Made by a program: the position numbers and the translations under genes. The notes under the pieces were generated by a model. It was given only the letters and a program-made list of their open reading frames with translations, did no database searches and was not told the origin of the DNA. This document shows positions 51,380 to 61,074 of a stretch of 64,000 nucleotides of DNA, piece by piece. Numbering within the stretch: the first letter of the stretch is position 1; the number at the start of each line of letters is the position of its first letter. Origin of the DNA: Mesotoga infera (GTDB taxonomy: Bacteria > Thermotogota > Thermotogae > Petrotogales > Kosmotogaceae); NCBI RefSeq assembly GCF_900157305.1, contig NZ_LS974202.1:1550001-1614000 (forward strand). Reading direction: 5' to 3'.

Positions 51380-52273
51380 ATGATGCTTCAAGACATTCTC
51401 CAGAATATTGTTTCAGGGGCTTCAATAGGTGCCACATACGGTCTTGTCGGACTGGGCGTCGTTTTCCTCTGGTTGACAATCTCCAGGATCAACTTCGCCA
51501 ATATCTCATCGGCCATGCTGGGAGCCTATCTTTTCTACACATTCTACACGATGGTCAAGCTGGGGTTCTTTCTATCTTTCGTTCTGTCTGTAGGTGTTAT
51601 AGCGCTTTACGGGCTCGGTCTCCGTATTTTCATATATGAACCTATAAGGAAGAGAGGCGGAGGAAGACTGGAATTTGTGGTTGCTACGCTAATGCTTTGC
51701 ACTTTCTGGCTCAATTTGATAATTGTGACCTACGGGGCCCTCCCGAAACCCTTCCCCCCAGTATTTGGCGGTAGTAAAGACTTCATCACGATCGGTAGCA
51801 TCAGGATTCCGACACTTTACCTGAATATTTATCTGGTGATCGCTGCACTGATGGTTCTGATATACTTCATCCTTAACAAAACTCTTATAGGAAAATCATT
51901 CCGCGCGGCGGCTCAAAACAGAGAGGCCGCGGCTCTTATGGGAATAGATGTAAAAGTGACCACTTCGCTTTCATTCGTCATGGCGACATGTGTTGTGGGA
52001 ATCGCAGGTATTCTTCTCGCCCCCATCTACTTCGTATCTCTCGAACTGGGTGGAGGCTCGATCGGGGTAAAGGGCTTCGCTTCGGCCGTTCTCGGCGGAC
52101 TGACCAACCCTTACGGAACGATACTCGGGGGAATCAGCCTGGGGCTTCTCGAGAACTTCTCGACCCTCTATATATCTTCGACCTACAGAGATATAATATC
52201 CTTCTCTGTTCTCGTTGCAGTGCTCATATTGAAGCCTTCCGGGATCTTCAACTGGAAGGGCAAGAAGATATAG
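51380..52273 (+). CDS. livH: branched-chain-type ABC transporter permease
   Basis: The 297-residue protein has about eight helices and the LivH pattern: LVGLGVVFLWLTISRINFAN near residue 20, and the cytoplasmic coupling loop RAAAQNREAAALMGIDVKVT near 180. Also typical is VLGGLTNPYGTILGGISLG. GGAGTGTGA precedes the first of two adjacent ATG codons. It forms the channel with LivM. Confidence 0.93.
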   Translation: MMLQDILQNIVSGASIGATYGLVGLGVVFLWLTISRINFANISSAMLGAYLFYTFYTMVKLGFFLSFVLSVGVIALYGLGLRIFIYEPIRKRGGGRLEFVVATLMLCTFWLNLIIVTYGALPKPFPPVFGGSKDFITIGSIRIPTLYLNIYLVIAALMVLIYFILNKTLIGKSFRAAAQNREAAALMGIDVKVTTSLSFVMATCVVGIAGILLAPIYFVSLELGGGSIGVKGFASAVLGGLTNPYGTILGGISLGLLENFSTLYISSTYRDIISFSVLVAVLILKPSGIFNWKGKKI

Positions 52274-52283
52274 GAGGCGTGAG

Positions 52284-53246
52284 ATGAAGAAGTTGCTTTT
52301 TATCGCGGGAGCAATCCTTGCAATAATACTCTTTCCGATCCTCAACAAGAATATGTATCACCTTTATCTTATGAACAGGGCTTTGATTCATGCCATCCTC
52401 GCGACTGGTCTCGTCTTTCTAACCGGCTTTGCCGGTCAGATTTCCCTCGGTCAGGCCGGATTCTACGCGATCGGCGCATACAGTTCGGCATATTTCACGG
52501 TAAAACTGGGCATGCCCATACCCGTCGGGATTATCATAGGGATCGCCATAAGCGTTCTGGCCGGTTTTTTGTTGAGCATTCCTTCGTTCAAGTTGAAGGC
52601 CTTTTTTCTTTCGCTTGTCACGATCGCCTTCGGGCAGATTGTGTGGATGCTGGTGATAAACCTCACGCCGATCACGGGAGGTCCTTACGGTTTCTTTGGA
52701 ATTCCCTTCTATTCGTTGGGAAACAAGATGCTCTCCTTCGGCCAGGTCTTCTGGATTTTCGGAGCTCTACTCGTCCTCTGTGTTTATATAATGTTCAGAA
52801 TAAAGCATTCTCACTTCGGTAGGGCGATGCTCGCAATGAACGACGATGACGTGGCCACAGAGAGCTGCGGCATTTCGACAAAGAGACTGAAAATCGCCGC
52901 CTTCGGTTTCGCTGCAGGTCTTGCCGGTCTTGCAGGGGCTCTTTACGCCCATCTGGCCGGATTTCTCTCTCCGGAGCCGTTCACGTTTTTCGAATCTTCC
53001 AACTTTGTGGCCATGGCCGTTGTCGGAGGCCTGAGACACATGAGCGGCGGGGTCGTCGGCGGTATAGGTTTAACGCTTCTCCCGGAGTTCCTGAGATTCG
53101 GTGGCTGGGAAAACTATTATCTGATGGTCACATCACTGATTGTCATAGTGATAATCATCTTCATGCCGATGGGACTGGGACCGATACTTGAAAACCTTTT
53201 CAGGAAGACCTTCAGGCTGAAGAGAAGCAACACAAAGACGTTGTAA
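52284..53246 (+). CDS. livM: branched-chain-type ABC transporter permease
   Basis: The 320-residue protein has about nine helices with LTGFAGQISLGQAGFYAIGA near residue 55, the coupling loop RAMLAMNDDDVATESCGIST near 185, and AVVGGLRHMSGGVVGGIGL near 255. These are LivM hallmarks. AGGAGGCGTGAG precedes the ATG. Confidence 0.93.
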   Translation: MKKLLFIAGAILAIILFPILNKNMYHLYLMNRALIHAILATGLVFLTGFAGQISLGQAGFYAIGAYSSAYFTVKLGMPIPVGIIIGIAISVLAGFLLSIPSFKLKAFFLSLVTIAFGQIVWMLVINLTPITGGPYGFFGIPFYSLGNKMLSFGQVFWIFGALLVLCVYIMFRIKHSHFGRAMLAMNDDDVATESCGISTKRLKIAAFGFAAGLAGLAGALYAHLAGFLSPEPFTFFESSNFVAMAVVGGLRHMSGGVVGGIGLTLLPEFLRFGGWENYYLMVTSLIVIVIIIFMPMGLGPILENLFRKTFRLKRSNTKTL

Positions 53247-53258
53247 GGTGGGTTGGAC

Positions 53259-54017
53259 ATGGACATACTTAGAACAGAAAACATGACCAAGAGCTTCGGA
53301 GGGGTGGTCGCGAACAATAACCTTTCTATCGGAATCCCCGAAGGTAAAATAACGGCCCTGATCGGTCCGAACGGTTCCGGCAAGACGACATTTATAAATG
53401 TCGTCACGGGGGTACATCCCATAACCAGCGGAAAGGTCTATTTCAAGGATCGGGATATCTCCGGCCTGGATGTCAATGTGATAAGCAGAATGGGTATTGC
53501 GAGAACTTTCCAGAAGATTCGTCTGTTTGAGAATCTGTCGGTTATCGAAAATGTTCTCGTCGCGAGGAAGCCTTTCTATAAATCAGGTCCTATCAGCGTG
53601 GTTCTCAATACCCCGAAATTCAAGAGAGAGGAGAGGGATAATAGAGAGAAGGCTCTGGAACTTTTGAAACTCGTGGGACTGGAAGACAAAGCATACGATT
53701 CTCCAACGGGTATGGCGTACGGATTGAGACGATGTCTCGAAATAGCAAGAGCCCTGGCACTGGAACCGCAGCTTCTCTTCCTCGACGAACCGGCCGCTGG
53801 AATGACCAGGGATGAGTTCAAAGTGATAATGGATCTGATTATAATACTCAAAGAACGCGGAATTACAACTCTACTGGTGGAACATACCATGGACTTCATA
53901 AAGGCCGTGGCCGACTGGGTGTATGTGTTGAATTTCGGTCAGGTAATTGCACAGGGAAAGTTCGAAGAGATCGAAAGGGATCCGCTGGTCCTGAAAGCCT
54001 ATCTGGGGGAGGAATAA
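53259..54017 (+). CDS. livG: branched-chain-type ABC transporter ATP-binding protein
   Basis: The 252-residue ATPase has Walker A GPNGSGKTT, Walker B LLFLDEPAAGM and an H-loop His in LLVEHTMDF. The signature position reads MAYGLRRCLEIARAL in place of the common LSYGQQRRLEIARAL, a variation seen in LivG-type proteins. The LivG-specific IARTFQKIRLFENLSVIENV is present. The ATG has GGTGGG upstream; a TTG two codons earlier is also possible. Confidence 0.93.
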   Translation: MDILRTENMTKSFGGVVANNNLSIGIPEGKITALIGPNGSGKTTFINVVTGVHPITSGKVYFKDRDISGLDVNVISRMGIARTFQKIRLFENLSVIENVLVARKPFYKSGPISVVLNTPKFKREERDNREKALELLKLVGLEDKAYDSPTGMAYGLRRCLEIARALALEPQLLFLDEPAAGMTRDEFKVIMDLIIILKERGITTLLVEHTMDFIKAVADWVYVLNFGQVIAQGKFEEIERDPLVLKAYLGEE

Positions 54018-54019
54018 GC

Positions 54020-54736
54020 ATGTTTTTACTTGAAACCAGAGACCTATCTGTCTCTTACAACGAAGTTCCCGCTCTCAGAAAAGTTTCCATAAAGGCCGCA
54101 AAGGGCGAGGTCATCTCTGTGCTGGGTCCAAATGGAGCGGGAAAGACTACACTGCTGAAAAGCATCTCTGGACTGGTGCCTTCTGAGCCAGGAAGCAAGG
54201 TCTTCCTCAACGGAGAAGAGATCCAGAATCTCGCCCCGCACAAAATCACGCGGCTGGGTGTCATTCATGTTCCAGAGGGGAGGCAGGTTTTCGCCGAGCT
54301 GACGGTTCAGGAGAACCTCGAAGTTGCCGCGACGAGGATAGGCCTGGCAAAGGCCAGACCAAACATCGAAAGGGTCTATGAACTCTTCTCCGAACTGAAG
54401 CCTAGAAAGGGACAGATGGCAGGAACTCTTTCCGGCGGGGAGCAACAGATGCTCGCCATAGGGAGAGCTATCGTTTCCGAGCCGTTGATAATGATGATCG
54501 ACGAACCATCGATGGGTCTGGCTCCGGTCATTGTGAAGAGGATATTCGAAACCTTGAAGAAATTCGTAAAGGATGCCGGCCTTACTATGCTCATAGTGGA
54601 GCAGAACGCAAAACTTTCCCTTCCGATGAGTGACAGGGTCTATATAGTCTCTCAGGGCCAGATAAAGCTTGAAGGGAGCGTCGAAGAAGTAAAAAGCGAC
54701 GAGAGAATAAGAGAAATGTACTTCGGTGGCAAGTGA
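54020..54736 (+). CDS. livF: branched-chain-type ABC transporter ATP-binding protein
   Basis: The 238-residue ATPase has Walker A GPNGAGKTTLL, signature TLSGGEQQMLAIGRA, Walker B MMIDEPSMGLAP and the switch region LIVEQNAKLSL, all typical of LivF. It pairs with LivG to drive uptake. GAGGAATAAGC precedes the ATG, three bases after the livG stop. Confidence 0.94.
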   Translation: MFLLETRDLSVSYNEVPALRKVSIKAAKGEVISVLGPNGAGKTTLLKSISGLVPSEPGSKVFLNGEEIQNLAPHKITRLGVIHVPEGRQVFAELTVQENLEVAATRIGLAKARPNIERVYELFSELKPRKGQMAGTLSGGEQQMLAIGRAIVSEPLIMMIDEPSMGLAPVIVKRIFETLKKFVKDAGLTMLIVEQNAKLSLPMSDRVYIVSQGQIKLEGSVEEVKSDERIREMYFGGK

Positions 54737-54737
54737 A

Positions 54738-55988
54738 ATGTTTGTGGAACTGGATTATACGACAGGAAAGAAACTCGGTCTGGAGATTACGGCCGGCAGT
54801 CTTCTCGCACCGTTGAAAATCACGACGGAGAATGTTGCTCATAGAGATCTCGAAACCTCTCTTTCGATGGCTGATAACGTAGATTTGTACACTCTGGCTC
54901 GCGAAGCCGGTAGTATAGTCTTCATAGTGGAGGATCATACGAGACACTCACCGGTTCTCGAGACGCTCGAATATCTAAAATTCGAGTTTGGAAGACGGGC
55001 AATTTCGTGGGATAAGGTGAAGCTTCTAGTCGCCACCGGTACTCACAGGAAGATGACTGAAATTGAATTGATCGAGAAGTTCGCCAGCTTCCTGGCCAGT
55101 ACGGAGATAATACAGCACGACGCTGCTGACGGTAGCGAAATGAAGGACTTTGGAAACTACATGAATGTCCCGTTGAGGATCAACAGAAATGTGGAGAGCG
55201 ATCTGCTGGTCGCAATAGGTTCGATAGTACCCCACCGCTTTTCAGGATGGTCGGGCGGCGCAAAAATGGTAGTGCCGGGGGTCGCTTCATACGAGACAGT
55301 CTTCCAGTCTCACAGGATGGCCATTCTAAACAGCTCTGCCGACGTCGGCGTCGTCGAAAACGAGTTTCGAGATCTCATAGACGAGACAGGCTCCAGAGTT
55401 GGTCTGGACTTCATTATCAATTATTACTACGGTAAAGACGGCACCGTAAAAGGGTGTGTTTCGGGTGATCATATAACCGCGCACAGAAGGGGCGTCGAGC
55501 TGGCCAAAGGCGAATTGCTCAGGGTCTTCGATCATAGATCAGACATCACGGTGATATCATCCTATCCGTCAACCACGGATTTCTGGCAGGGCGGAAAGGC
55601 TCTCTACACGGCTGATCTTATAACCAAGGACGGCGGCGATATCATAATGGTATCACCCTTAAATGAAGGATTCGGCGATCATCCGGCATTCGCCAAATTG
55701 CTCAGGCTCAAAAGCGCAGAGATTCTCGAGGAGCTGGACGGACTGACCGCCCAGGATCCGCTGGCCTACGTAGCCGCCTATGCCGTGAAGAATATAATGG
55801 AGAGAAAGCGTGTCCACATCGTGAGTGATACTGCGTACCGGTCAATGTTCGATGAAATAGGTCTATCGGTCCACGATGACCTTCAAAAGACCATAGATAG
55901 TATAAAAGCTAAGGATCGAGAAATAGTCGTGCTAGAAAACTCATACATTCTACCGCAAGTAGAAACGACAATGGAGGTAAAGTTATGA
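54738..55988 (+). CDS. LarA-like nickel-pincer racemase (DUF2088/lactate racemase family)
   Basis: The 416-residue protein is the usual length of LarA. The N-terminal domain has LLVATGTHRKMTEIELIEKF, containing the His that contacts the cofactor. The next block, VPHRFSGWSGGAKMVVPGVA, holds the second His and the Lys that carries the nickel-pincer nucleotide. LarA enzymes racemise or epimerise 2-hydroxy acids such as lactate or malate. No LarB/C/E cofactor genes are in the window, so the cofactor must come from elsewhere. It overlaps the next gene by ATGA. With the Ldh2-type dehydrogenase downstream, an alpha-hydroxy acid substrate is likely. Confidence 0.85.
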   Translation: MFVELDYTTGKKLGLEITAGSLLAPLKITTENVAHRDLETSLSMADNVDLYTLAREAGSIVFIVEDHTRHSPVLETLEYLKFEFGRRAISWDKVKLLVATGTHRKMTEIELIEKFASFLASTEIIQHDAADGSEMKDFGNYMNVPLRINRNVESDLLVAIGSIVPHRFSGWSGGAKMVVPGVASYETVFQSHRMAILNSSADVGVVENEFRDLIDETGSRVGLDFIINYYYGKDGTVKGCVSGDHITAHRRGVELAKGELLRVFDHRSDITVISSYPSTTDFWQGGKALYTADLITKDGGDIIMVSPLNEGFGDHPAFAKLLRLKSAEILEELDGLTAQDPLAYVAAYAVKNIMERKRVHIVSDTAYRSMFDEIGLSVHDDLQKTIDSIKAKDREIVVLENSYILPQVETTMEVKL

Positions 55989-57238
55989 AACCTAAGGATC
56001 TCGATTACATGCCGCTGAACGGCACGGAATATTTCGACGGCTCAAAATGGGTATGCCCCATGAACTTCGAGAAGGCAATCAAAGGTGAAAATGCCAGAGA
56101 TAGTGTATATATACACGATGTCACGCTAAGAGACGGAGAACAAACCTGTGGATTGACCTGGAACGAAGACCAGAGAGTGCGAATAGGTGTAGCTCTCAAC
56201 GAACTCGGAGTTAAATCTATCGAAGTAGGCATGCCGGTGGTCTCCGACGAAAATAAAAGGGCGATCAGAAGGCTCGTGGATATGAACCTCACCTCGGAGA
56301 TAGTGCCCTTCGCAAGGGCTATGAAAAAGGATATCGACGCTTCTTTGGAGTGCGGAGCAAAGAGAGTGGTGGTAGAACACGCCATAAATCCTTACGACAA
56401 CGAATACGTGTACGGAGTATCGGCCGAAAAGGTTATAGATAGAGTCGTCACGGCTATCGGGTATGCGAAAGAACAGGGGATGGTACCTACATTCATGGGC
56501 TGGGACACGACCCGTTCGACTTTCGACTACGTATTTAAGGTTTTTACAGAAGTGGCAAGGCAGGCCAAACCGGAGAGCATAGTCTTCGTCGATAGTTTCG
56601 GCGTGGCCTCACCGTTCACAATAGAGTTCGTCTTTACCGAACTCAGAAAGGCGATACCGGATATTCCTCTGGAATTCCACGTTCACAACGAATTCGGACT
56701 GGCCATGGGCTCGGTTTTTGCCGCCGTAAGGGCCGGAGCTGCGGGTATCCACAGTTCGATCAACGGTTTGGGCGAGAGAACGGGAAATGTCGCAACGGAG
56801 GAAGTGGCTGCCGGTCTGAAATTGCTCATGGGTATCGATACCGGGGTTAACCTTGAAAAGATCGCCTATACTTCGAGACTGGTGGAAGATATCTCGAAAA
56901 TACCCGTCGCCAACAACAAACCTGTAGTCGGCAAGAGGCTCTTCTGGGTCGAGTCCGGCATTGTAGTTGACGCCATAGACAAGTTGAACGAGGCCGGAAT
57001 CGAACCGGCCATGACCCCTTATTTGCCATCTCTTGTCGGTATGGGCGAGATTCAGGTGAAGCTCGGAGCCTTCAGTGGTCAGGCGAGTATCAAGTATTGG
57101 TTGAAGAGACTTGGAATAACCTGTAGTGACGATCAGCTCGAAGAACTTACGGAGATAGTCAGGAAAGAAGGGAGAATTAGAAACGCCGTTCTGGAGATCG
57201 AAGAATTCAAGAAGATTGTGAGTGATTACCTAGGATGA
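55985..57238 (+). CDS. homocitrate/isopropylmalate synthase-like acyltransferase (HMGL-like barrel)
   Basis: The 417-residue protein has a TIM barrel with the DRE-TIM metallolyase marks: HDVTLRDGEQ near residue 45, metal ligands in LEFHVHNEFGLA, and NGLGERTGNVATEEV. It is shorter than LeuA and lacks the regulatory domain, like homocitrate synthase, Re-citrate synthase or citramalate-type enzymes. The reaction is a Claisen condensation of an acyl-CoA with a 2-oxo acid, or its reverse. No leuBCD genes are adjacent, so leucine synthesis is unlikely; a catabolic retro-Claisen feeding Ptb/Buk is possible but unproven. Confidence 0.82.
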   Translation: MKPKDLDYMPLNGTEYFDGSKWVCPMNFEKAIKGENARDSVYIHDVTLRDGEQTCGLTWNEDQRVRIGVALNELGVKSIEVGMPVVSDENKRAIRRLVDMNLTSEIVPFARAMKKDIDASLECGAKRVVVEHAINPYDNEYVYGVSAEKVIDRVVTAIGYAKEQGMVPTFMGWDTTRSTFDYVFKVFTEVARQAKPESIVFVDSFGVASPFTIEFVFTELRKAIPDIPLEFHVHNEFGLAMGSVFAAVRAGAAGIHSSINGLGERTGNVATEEVAAGLKLLMGIDTGVNLEKIAYTSRLVEDISKIPVANNKPVVGKRLFWVESGIVVDAIDKLNEAGIEPAMTPYLPSLVGMGEIQVKLGAFSGQASIKYWLKRLGITCSDDQLEELTEIVRKEGRIRNAVLEIEEFKKIVSDYLG

Positions 57239-58284
57239 GTTGCTATATACTCGTTATCAATCCGGGCTCGACATCGACGAAGATAGCCGTCTTCGACGGT
57301 GAGAGGGAGGTTTTCAGAAAGACGTTGACACTCCAAGAGAATCAACTCGATCTCCCTCTCTTCCCCGAGCAGTATCTCATAAGGAAAGGGCAGATACTCC
57401 GCGCACTGGTCGATTCAGGGATAGAATCAAAACAGTTATGCGCCATTGCGGCCAGAGGTGGAAGACTAAAACCGTTGAGTTCGGGAGTTTACAGAATAAA
57501 CGATCAGATGTTGAAAGACGCGAGGGCTGGTCTTCAGGGTGTTCATCCGGCTAACACCGCAGTTGTAATCGCCTCGGAAATAGCTTTCGAGAACAGTATA
57601 GAGGCTTTCACTGTCGATCCAATAAGCGTCGATGAAATGGCCGACTGGGCAAAGATCACGGGTATCAGGGATATAACGCGCAACTCGCTATCGCACGCTT
57701 TGAACATGAAGGCGATAGCCAGGAGAGCCGCTTCTCAACTTGGAAAAAGTTACGAAGAGGCGAAAATAATAGTGGCCCATCTCGGAGGGGGTTCCTCCGT
57801 GAGCGCCCACCTTCAGGGAAAAATGGTAGATCTATACAACAGCGACAAAGAGGGACCTTTCGCTGTGGAAAGGGCCGGTGCGCTTCCCACGCACGAATTA
57901 GCCGATTTCGCCCGCTCTCACGACGATTATCTTCATCACCTGGCGCATGTCGGTGGGCTCTATTCACATTTTCAGACCAGAGATGTGGAAAAAATCGTGG
58001 AGATGGCTCGCGCAGGTGATAATCGTGCGGTTGTCGTTCTTCAGGCTTATATCTATAATATTGCGAAGTATATTTTCAGTTTACTGGCAGTGTTTGGCGG
58101 GTATCCCGATGCTCTGGCTATCACCGGTGGTGTCGTGAAATCTGAATTCGTAAGGACGGCCCTACTCGAAAAGCTCGGAAAGGGTTTCAGAGTATTTCTC
58201 TTTCCAGGTGAATTCGAAATGGAGAGTCTCGCGTCGGGGGTTTACAGGGTGATAACCGGTAGGGAAAAGGCATTAGAATATTGA
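57235..58284 (+). CDS. buk: butyrate kinase
   Basis: The 349-residue acetokinase-family protein has the phosphate-binding VINPGSTSTKIAVFD at the start, VAHLGGGSSVSAH near residue 180, and AITGGVVKSEFVRTAL near 300, all typical of Buk rather than acetate kinase. It turns an acyl-phosphate and ADP into the acid and ATP. It works with the phosphotransacylase encoded next. Overlaps the preceding gene by ATGA. Confidence 0.92.
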   Translation: MSCYILVINPGSTSTKIAVFDGEREVFRKTLTLQENQLDLPLFPEQYLIRKGQILRALVDSGIESKQLCAIAARGGRLKPLSSGVYRINDQMLKDARAGLQGVHPANTAVVIASEIAFENSIEAFTVDPISVDEMADWAKITGIRDITRNSLSHALNMKAIARRAASQLGKSYEEAKIIVAHLGGGSSVSAHLQGKMVDLYNSDKEGPFAVERAGALPTHELADFARSHDDYLHHLAHVGGLYSHFQTRDVEKIVEMARAGDNRAVVVLQAYIYNIAKYIFSLLAVFGGYPDALAITGGVVKSEFVRTALLEKLGKGFRVFLFPGEFEMESLASGVYRVITGREKALEY

Positions 58285-58293
58285 GGTGGTACA

Positions 58294-59205
58294 GTGCTAA
58301 TTATCTCGCTTTCACAGATAGTATCAAGGGCCAGGCAGAGCAGCGGAAAGGTCGAAGTGCTGTGCGTCCAGCCATACGACGATTCGACCCTTAAGGCACT
58401 CGGTAGTTTGAGATCCTGGAGAGAGGGGATAAAACTCACTCTGTTTGGAAAGAGAGAAAAGATAGAATCCAGCGAGTATTACAGGGGTCTAGAAGATGTC
58501 GAAATAATCGAGGGTGATACCGAGGAGATCAACACCGCCAGAGCGATAGAAACGATAAGGGCGGACAAGCCGTCCGTTCTCATGAAGGGATTGGTGAATA
58601 CCGCCGTCTTTTTGAGAGTTCTTTTCAGAAGCGAAAGCGTGAAGGCGTCGGGTCGTCTCATAAGCCACGTTTCCTGTCTCGAGGTGCCTGGTTTTGAAAG
58701 ACTTCTCTTCATAACCGACGGCACGGTGAATGTGAATCCAGATCTGAAAACGAAGATAGGCATAGTGGAAAACGTTTGCGAGTTCGTCAGATCTCTTGGT
58801 TTTGAAAAGCCAAAGATAGCGGTTATAGGAATAAATGAGAGGATCACCCATTCCAATCAGGATCTGATAGACGGAGCCGTGATCGCCAAAATGTCTGAAA
58901 GAGGTCACTTTGGCAACTGTTACATAGATGGTCCCATGCCTTTAGATACCGCGTTGAGCAAAGAGGCGGCTATCAAGAAGATGATTCTCTCGCCCGTCGG
59001 GGGAGAGGCAGACGTTTTAGTCTGCTCAAACCTCGAGTCGGCTGCGAACCTCATAAAGGGACTGGTTCATCTGGCTCATAGCAAGACAGCCGGTTTACTT
59101 CTCGGTGCCGGATTCCCCGTGGTGCTGACCTCCAGAAGCGATTCAAGCGATTCGAAGGAGATATCACTGGCGATGGCCATCCTGAACGCAACAGGGGGAG
59201 TGTGA
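58294..59205 (+). CDS. ptb: phosphate butyryltransferase
   Basis: The 303-residue protein fits the Ptb/Pta fold: LMKGLVNTAVFLRVLF, SHVSCLEVPGFERLLFITDG, and SPVGGEADVLVCSNLESAANLIKG-like blocks lie in family order. It exchanges CoA for phosphate on a short acyl-CoA. Start is GTG with TTGAGGTGGTACA upstream. Together with Buk it gives substrate-level ATP formation from an acyl-CoA made by the pathway. Confidence 0.9.
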   Translation: MLIISLSQIVSRARQSSGKVEVLCVQPYDDSTLKALGSLRSWREGIKLTLFGKREKIESSEYYRGLEDVEIIEGDTEEINTARAIETIRADKPSVLMKGLVNTAVFLRVLFRSESVKASGRLISHVSCLEVPGFERLLFITDGTVNVNPDLKTKIGIVENVCEFVRSLGFEKPKIAVIGINERITHSNQDLIDGAVIAKMSERGHFGNCYIDGPMPLDTALSKEAAIKKMILSPVGGEADVLVCSNLESAANLIKGLVHLAHSKTAGLLLGAGFPVVLTSRSDSSDSKEISLAMAILNATGGV

Positions 59206-59211
59206 GGTTTT

Positions 59212-60042
59212 ATGAGACTGGCCTTCATGATCGCAAACGAAGATATTCCACCAGGATCCAGAGTTACTGGCCTCACCGGCTCGTTAGAAGAGAACCTAAG
59301 TCAACTCAAGAAAGCGGGCTTCGACTTTTTCGAGCTGATGATATCCGATCCGGCACGTGTAGATGTTGAGAAGATCCACTTTCTGGAGAGAAAAACGGAA
59401 ACTGCTATCTCCTTTCTTTGTACCGGCGAGATGGCAGGAACGATGGGTATGGCCCTTAACAACCCTGATAGTTCGCAAAGAGAACGGGCTCTATCCGGAT
59501 TGATAGATGCGGCTAAGAAGGCGAAGGCACTGGGAGTCAACCTGAATATCGGTAGATTGAGGGGCACTGTGTGGGAAGATGGACCGGAAAAGTCTCTGGA
59601 GCGATTAAAAGGGGCCTTAAGGGTTGTCGATGAATATGTGTCAAATAATCTGCCGGGAATATCTATTCTCATAGAGCCTTTGAAAAGAGAAATCTGTCCT
59701 CTGCTGAACAGTTGCCACGAAACATACGAGTTTATCTCTTCGATTGGATTAAGAAATTTCTCAATACTTCTAGACTCGGATCATTTCGATTACCGATCCG
59801 ACCCGGGATTTATCGGAGAACACATTGAAACCATAAAACACGTTCATATCGCAGATACCATGCACGAACCACCCGGGTATGGAAAGATAGATTTCGAGAA
59901 GTTCCTGGGTTTGCTTTTCGAGGCCGGTTACACGGGAGATATCAGCGTGGAAGTTTTTTGCGGCGCAGAACAGTATGAAACTTTGAGAGATAGCTACAGG
60001 TTTCTGTGCGAGTATTCCCGGTTCTGGGAGGGATTACGATGA
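59212..60042 (+). CDS. sugar phosphate isomerase/epimerase-like TIM barrel
   Basis: The 276-residue protein has the xylose-isomerase-like AP endonuclease-2 fold. Likely metal ligands are Glu in ILIEPLKRE, Asp-x-His in LLDSDHFDY, His in KHVHIADT and Glu in ISVEVFCG. Such enzymes isomerise or epimerise sugars, keto acids or inositols. In a pathway of hydroxy acids it may act on a hydroxypyruvate-like intermediate (Hyi family) rather than a sugar. It overlaps the GntR gene by ATGA. Confidence 0.85.
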   Translation: MRLAFMIANEDIPPGSRVTGLTGSLEENLSQLKKAGFDFFELMISDPARVDVEKIHFLERKTETAISFLCTGEMAGTMGMALNNPDSSQRERALSGLIDAAKKAKALGVNLNIGRLRGTVWEDGPEKSLERLKGALRVVDEYVSNNLPGISILIEPLKREICPLLNSCHETYEFISSIGLRNFSILLDSDHFDYRSDPGFIGEHIETIKHVHIADTMHEPPGYGKIDFEKFLGLLFEAGYTGDISVEVFCGAEQYETLRDSYRFLCEYSRFWEGLR

Positions 60043-60767
60043 CTGGATCCGACGGCAGCCGTTTCCATGGAATTCAACAACAGGTTTATAGATCTATCTT
60101 GAGAAGTATAGTCGAACTTGAAATACCGCCTGGTAAAAAATTGACCATCGGCCGTCTCAAAACCATTTACGGTGTCTCGTCAACACCTGTTCGGGGCGCT
60201 CTCTACAAGCTGAAGGAGGATGGTTTGCTAATACTTGGGCCGTCGAAGAGCTTCTATGTCAAGGAAATAAGCGAAGAAGAAGTTAGGAAGCTTTTCTACG
60301 TAAGAATCGAACTCGAAAAGCTGGCGCTAAGAGAATCCATAGACTCGGTGGATATGTCAGTCATTTCAAATCTGATAATTAGAATGCGGAAACACCTTTC
60401 CAACCGAGAAGAGACCATGGAAAATGTTCCTTATGACATCGACTATAAACTCCACAGGCTAATACTGGAAAATTGTGGCAACAGCTATCTCATAGACATA
60501 ATGCAGAAAATATCGATACTCATAACCAGAATGAGAAACGTTATCAAGTACTATCTGCCTCAGCAACAGAAGGACTGGATCATATGCGAGATGGAGGAAC
60601 ACCTGGAAATAGCTGAGGGAATTCTGGAGAGAAACTTAAGTAGAGCAGAAATGGCTCTAGACAGGCATTTGAAACACTCAATGGATATTATCTGCTCGAT
60701 CCTCGGGTCATCGAAAGTTGATTACAAGACGGCAACCAGCTTTTTAGAATTGGAGGCAAAGGTATGA
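60039..60767 (+). CDS. GntR family transcriptional regulator (FadR/FCD subfamily)
   Basis: The 242-residue protein has an N-terminal winged helix (PPGKKLTIGRLKTIYGVSST, then PVRGALYKLKEDGLL) and a helical FCD domain of about 150 residues, with a likely metal site in DYKLHRLILENCGN and HLEIAEG and a late RHLKHSM. FCD regulators sense organic acids. It is encoded inside the operon, so it probably controls this operon; the dyad at 50100-50118 is a candidate site. GGGAGGGATTACG precedes the ATG. Confidence 0.92.
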   Translation: MTGSDGSRFHGIQQQVYRSILRSIVELEIPPGKKLTIGRLKTIYGVSSTPVRGALYKLKEDGLLILGPSKSFYVKEISEEEVRKLFYVRIELEKLALRESIDSVDMSVISNLIIRMRKHLSNREETMENVPYDIDYKLHRLILENCGNSYLIDIMQKISILITRMRNVIKYYLPQQQKDWIICEMEEHLEIAEGILERNLSRAEMALDRHLKHSMDIICSILGSSKVDYKTATSFLELEAKV

Positions 60768-61063
60768 AGCAAGCGATTTTGCTTTCTCAAAACGACAACG
60801 TGGCAACTCTGCTGGAGAGAGTGGAGCCGGGTGAAACGATTGAGATAAAAGGCACCGGTCAAGCAGAAAAAATCGTTTCCAGAGACTCTATACCTTCCGG
60901 TCACAAAGTGGCCGTGAAAGACATGATACCCGGGGATGCGGTGATAAAGTATAACAATAAGATTGGAATTGCAACCATCGAAATATTTGCAGGACAGCAC
61001 GTTCACGTCCACAATGTAAAAAGTGCCAGAACGGAATCCGGTAAAGGAGGTGAACAGGCTTAA
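60764..61063 (+). CDS. UxaA/SuyA-like small subunit (SAF domain)
   Basis: The 99-residue protein is a SAF domain like the N-terminal part of altronate dehydratase UxaA or the small subunit SuyA of (2R)-sulfolactate sulfo-lyase: ILLSQNDNVATLLERVEPGE, IPSGHKVAVKDMIPGDAVIKY, and the His-rich end GQHVHVHNVKSAR. It joins the large subunit encoded next to form a split dehydratase/lyase. It overlaps the GntR gene by ATGA. An AAAGGAGGTGA sequence lies at its 3' end. Confidence 0.85.
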   Translation: MKQAILLSQNDNVATLLERVEPGETIEIKGTGQAEKIVSRDSIPSGHKVAVKDMIPGDAVIKYNNKIGIATIEIFAGQHVHVHNVKSARTESGKGGEQA

Positions 61064-61074
61064 GCCGTTATTAT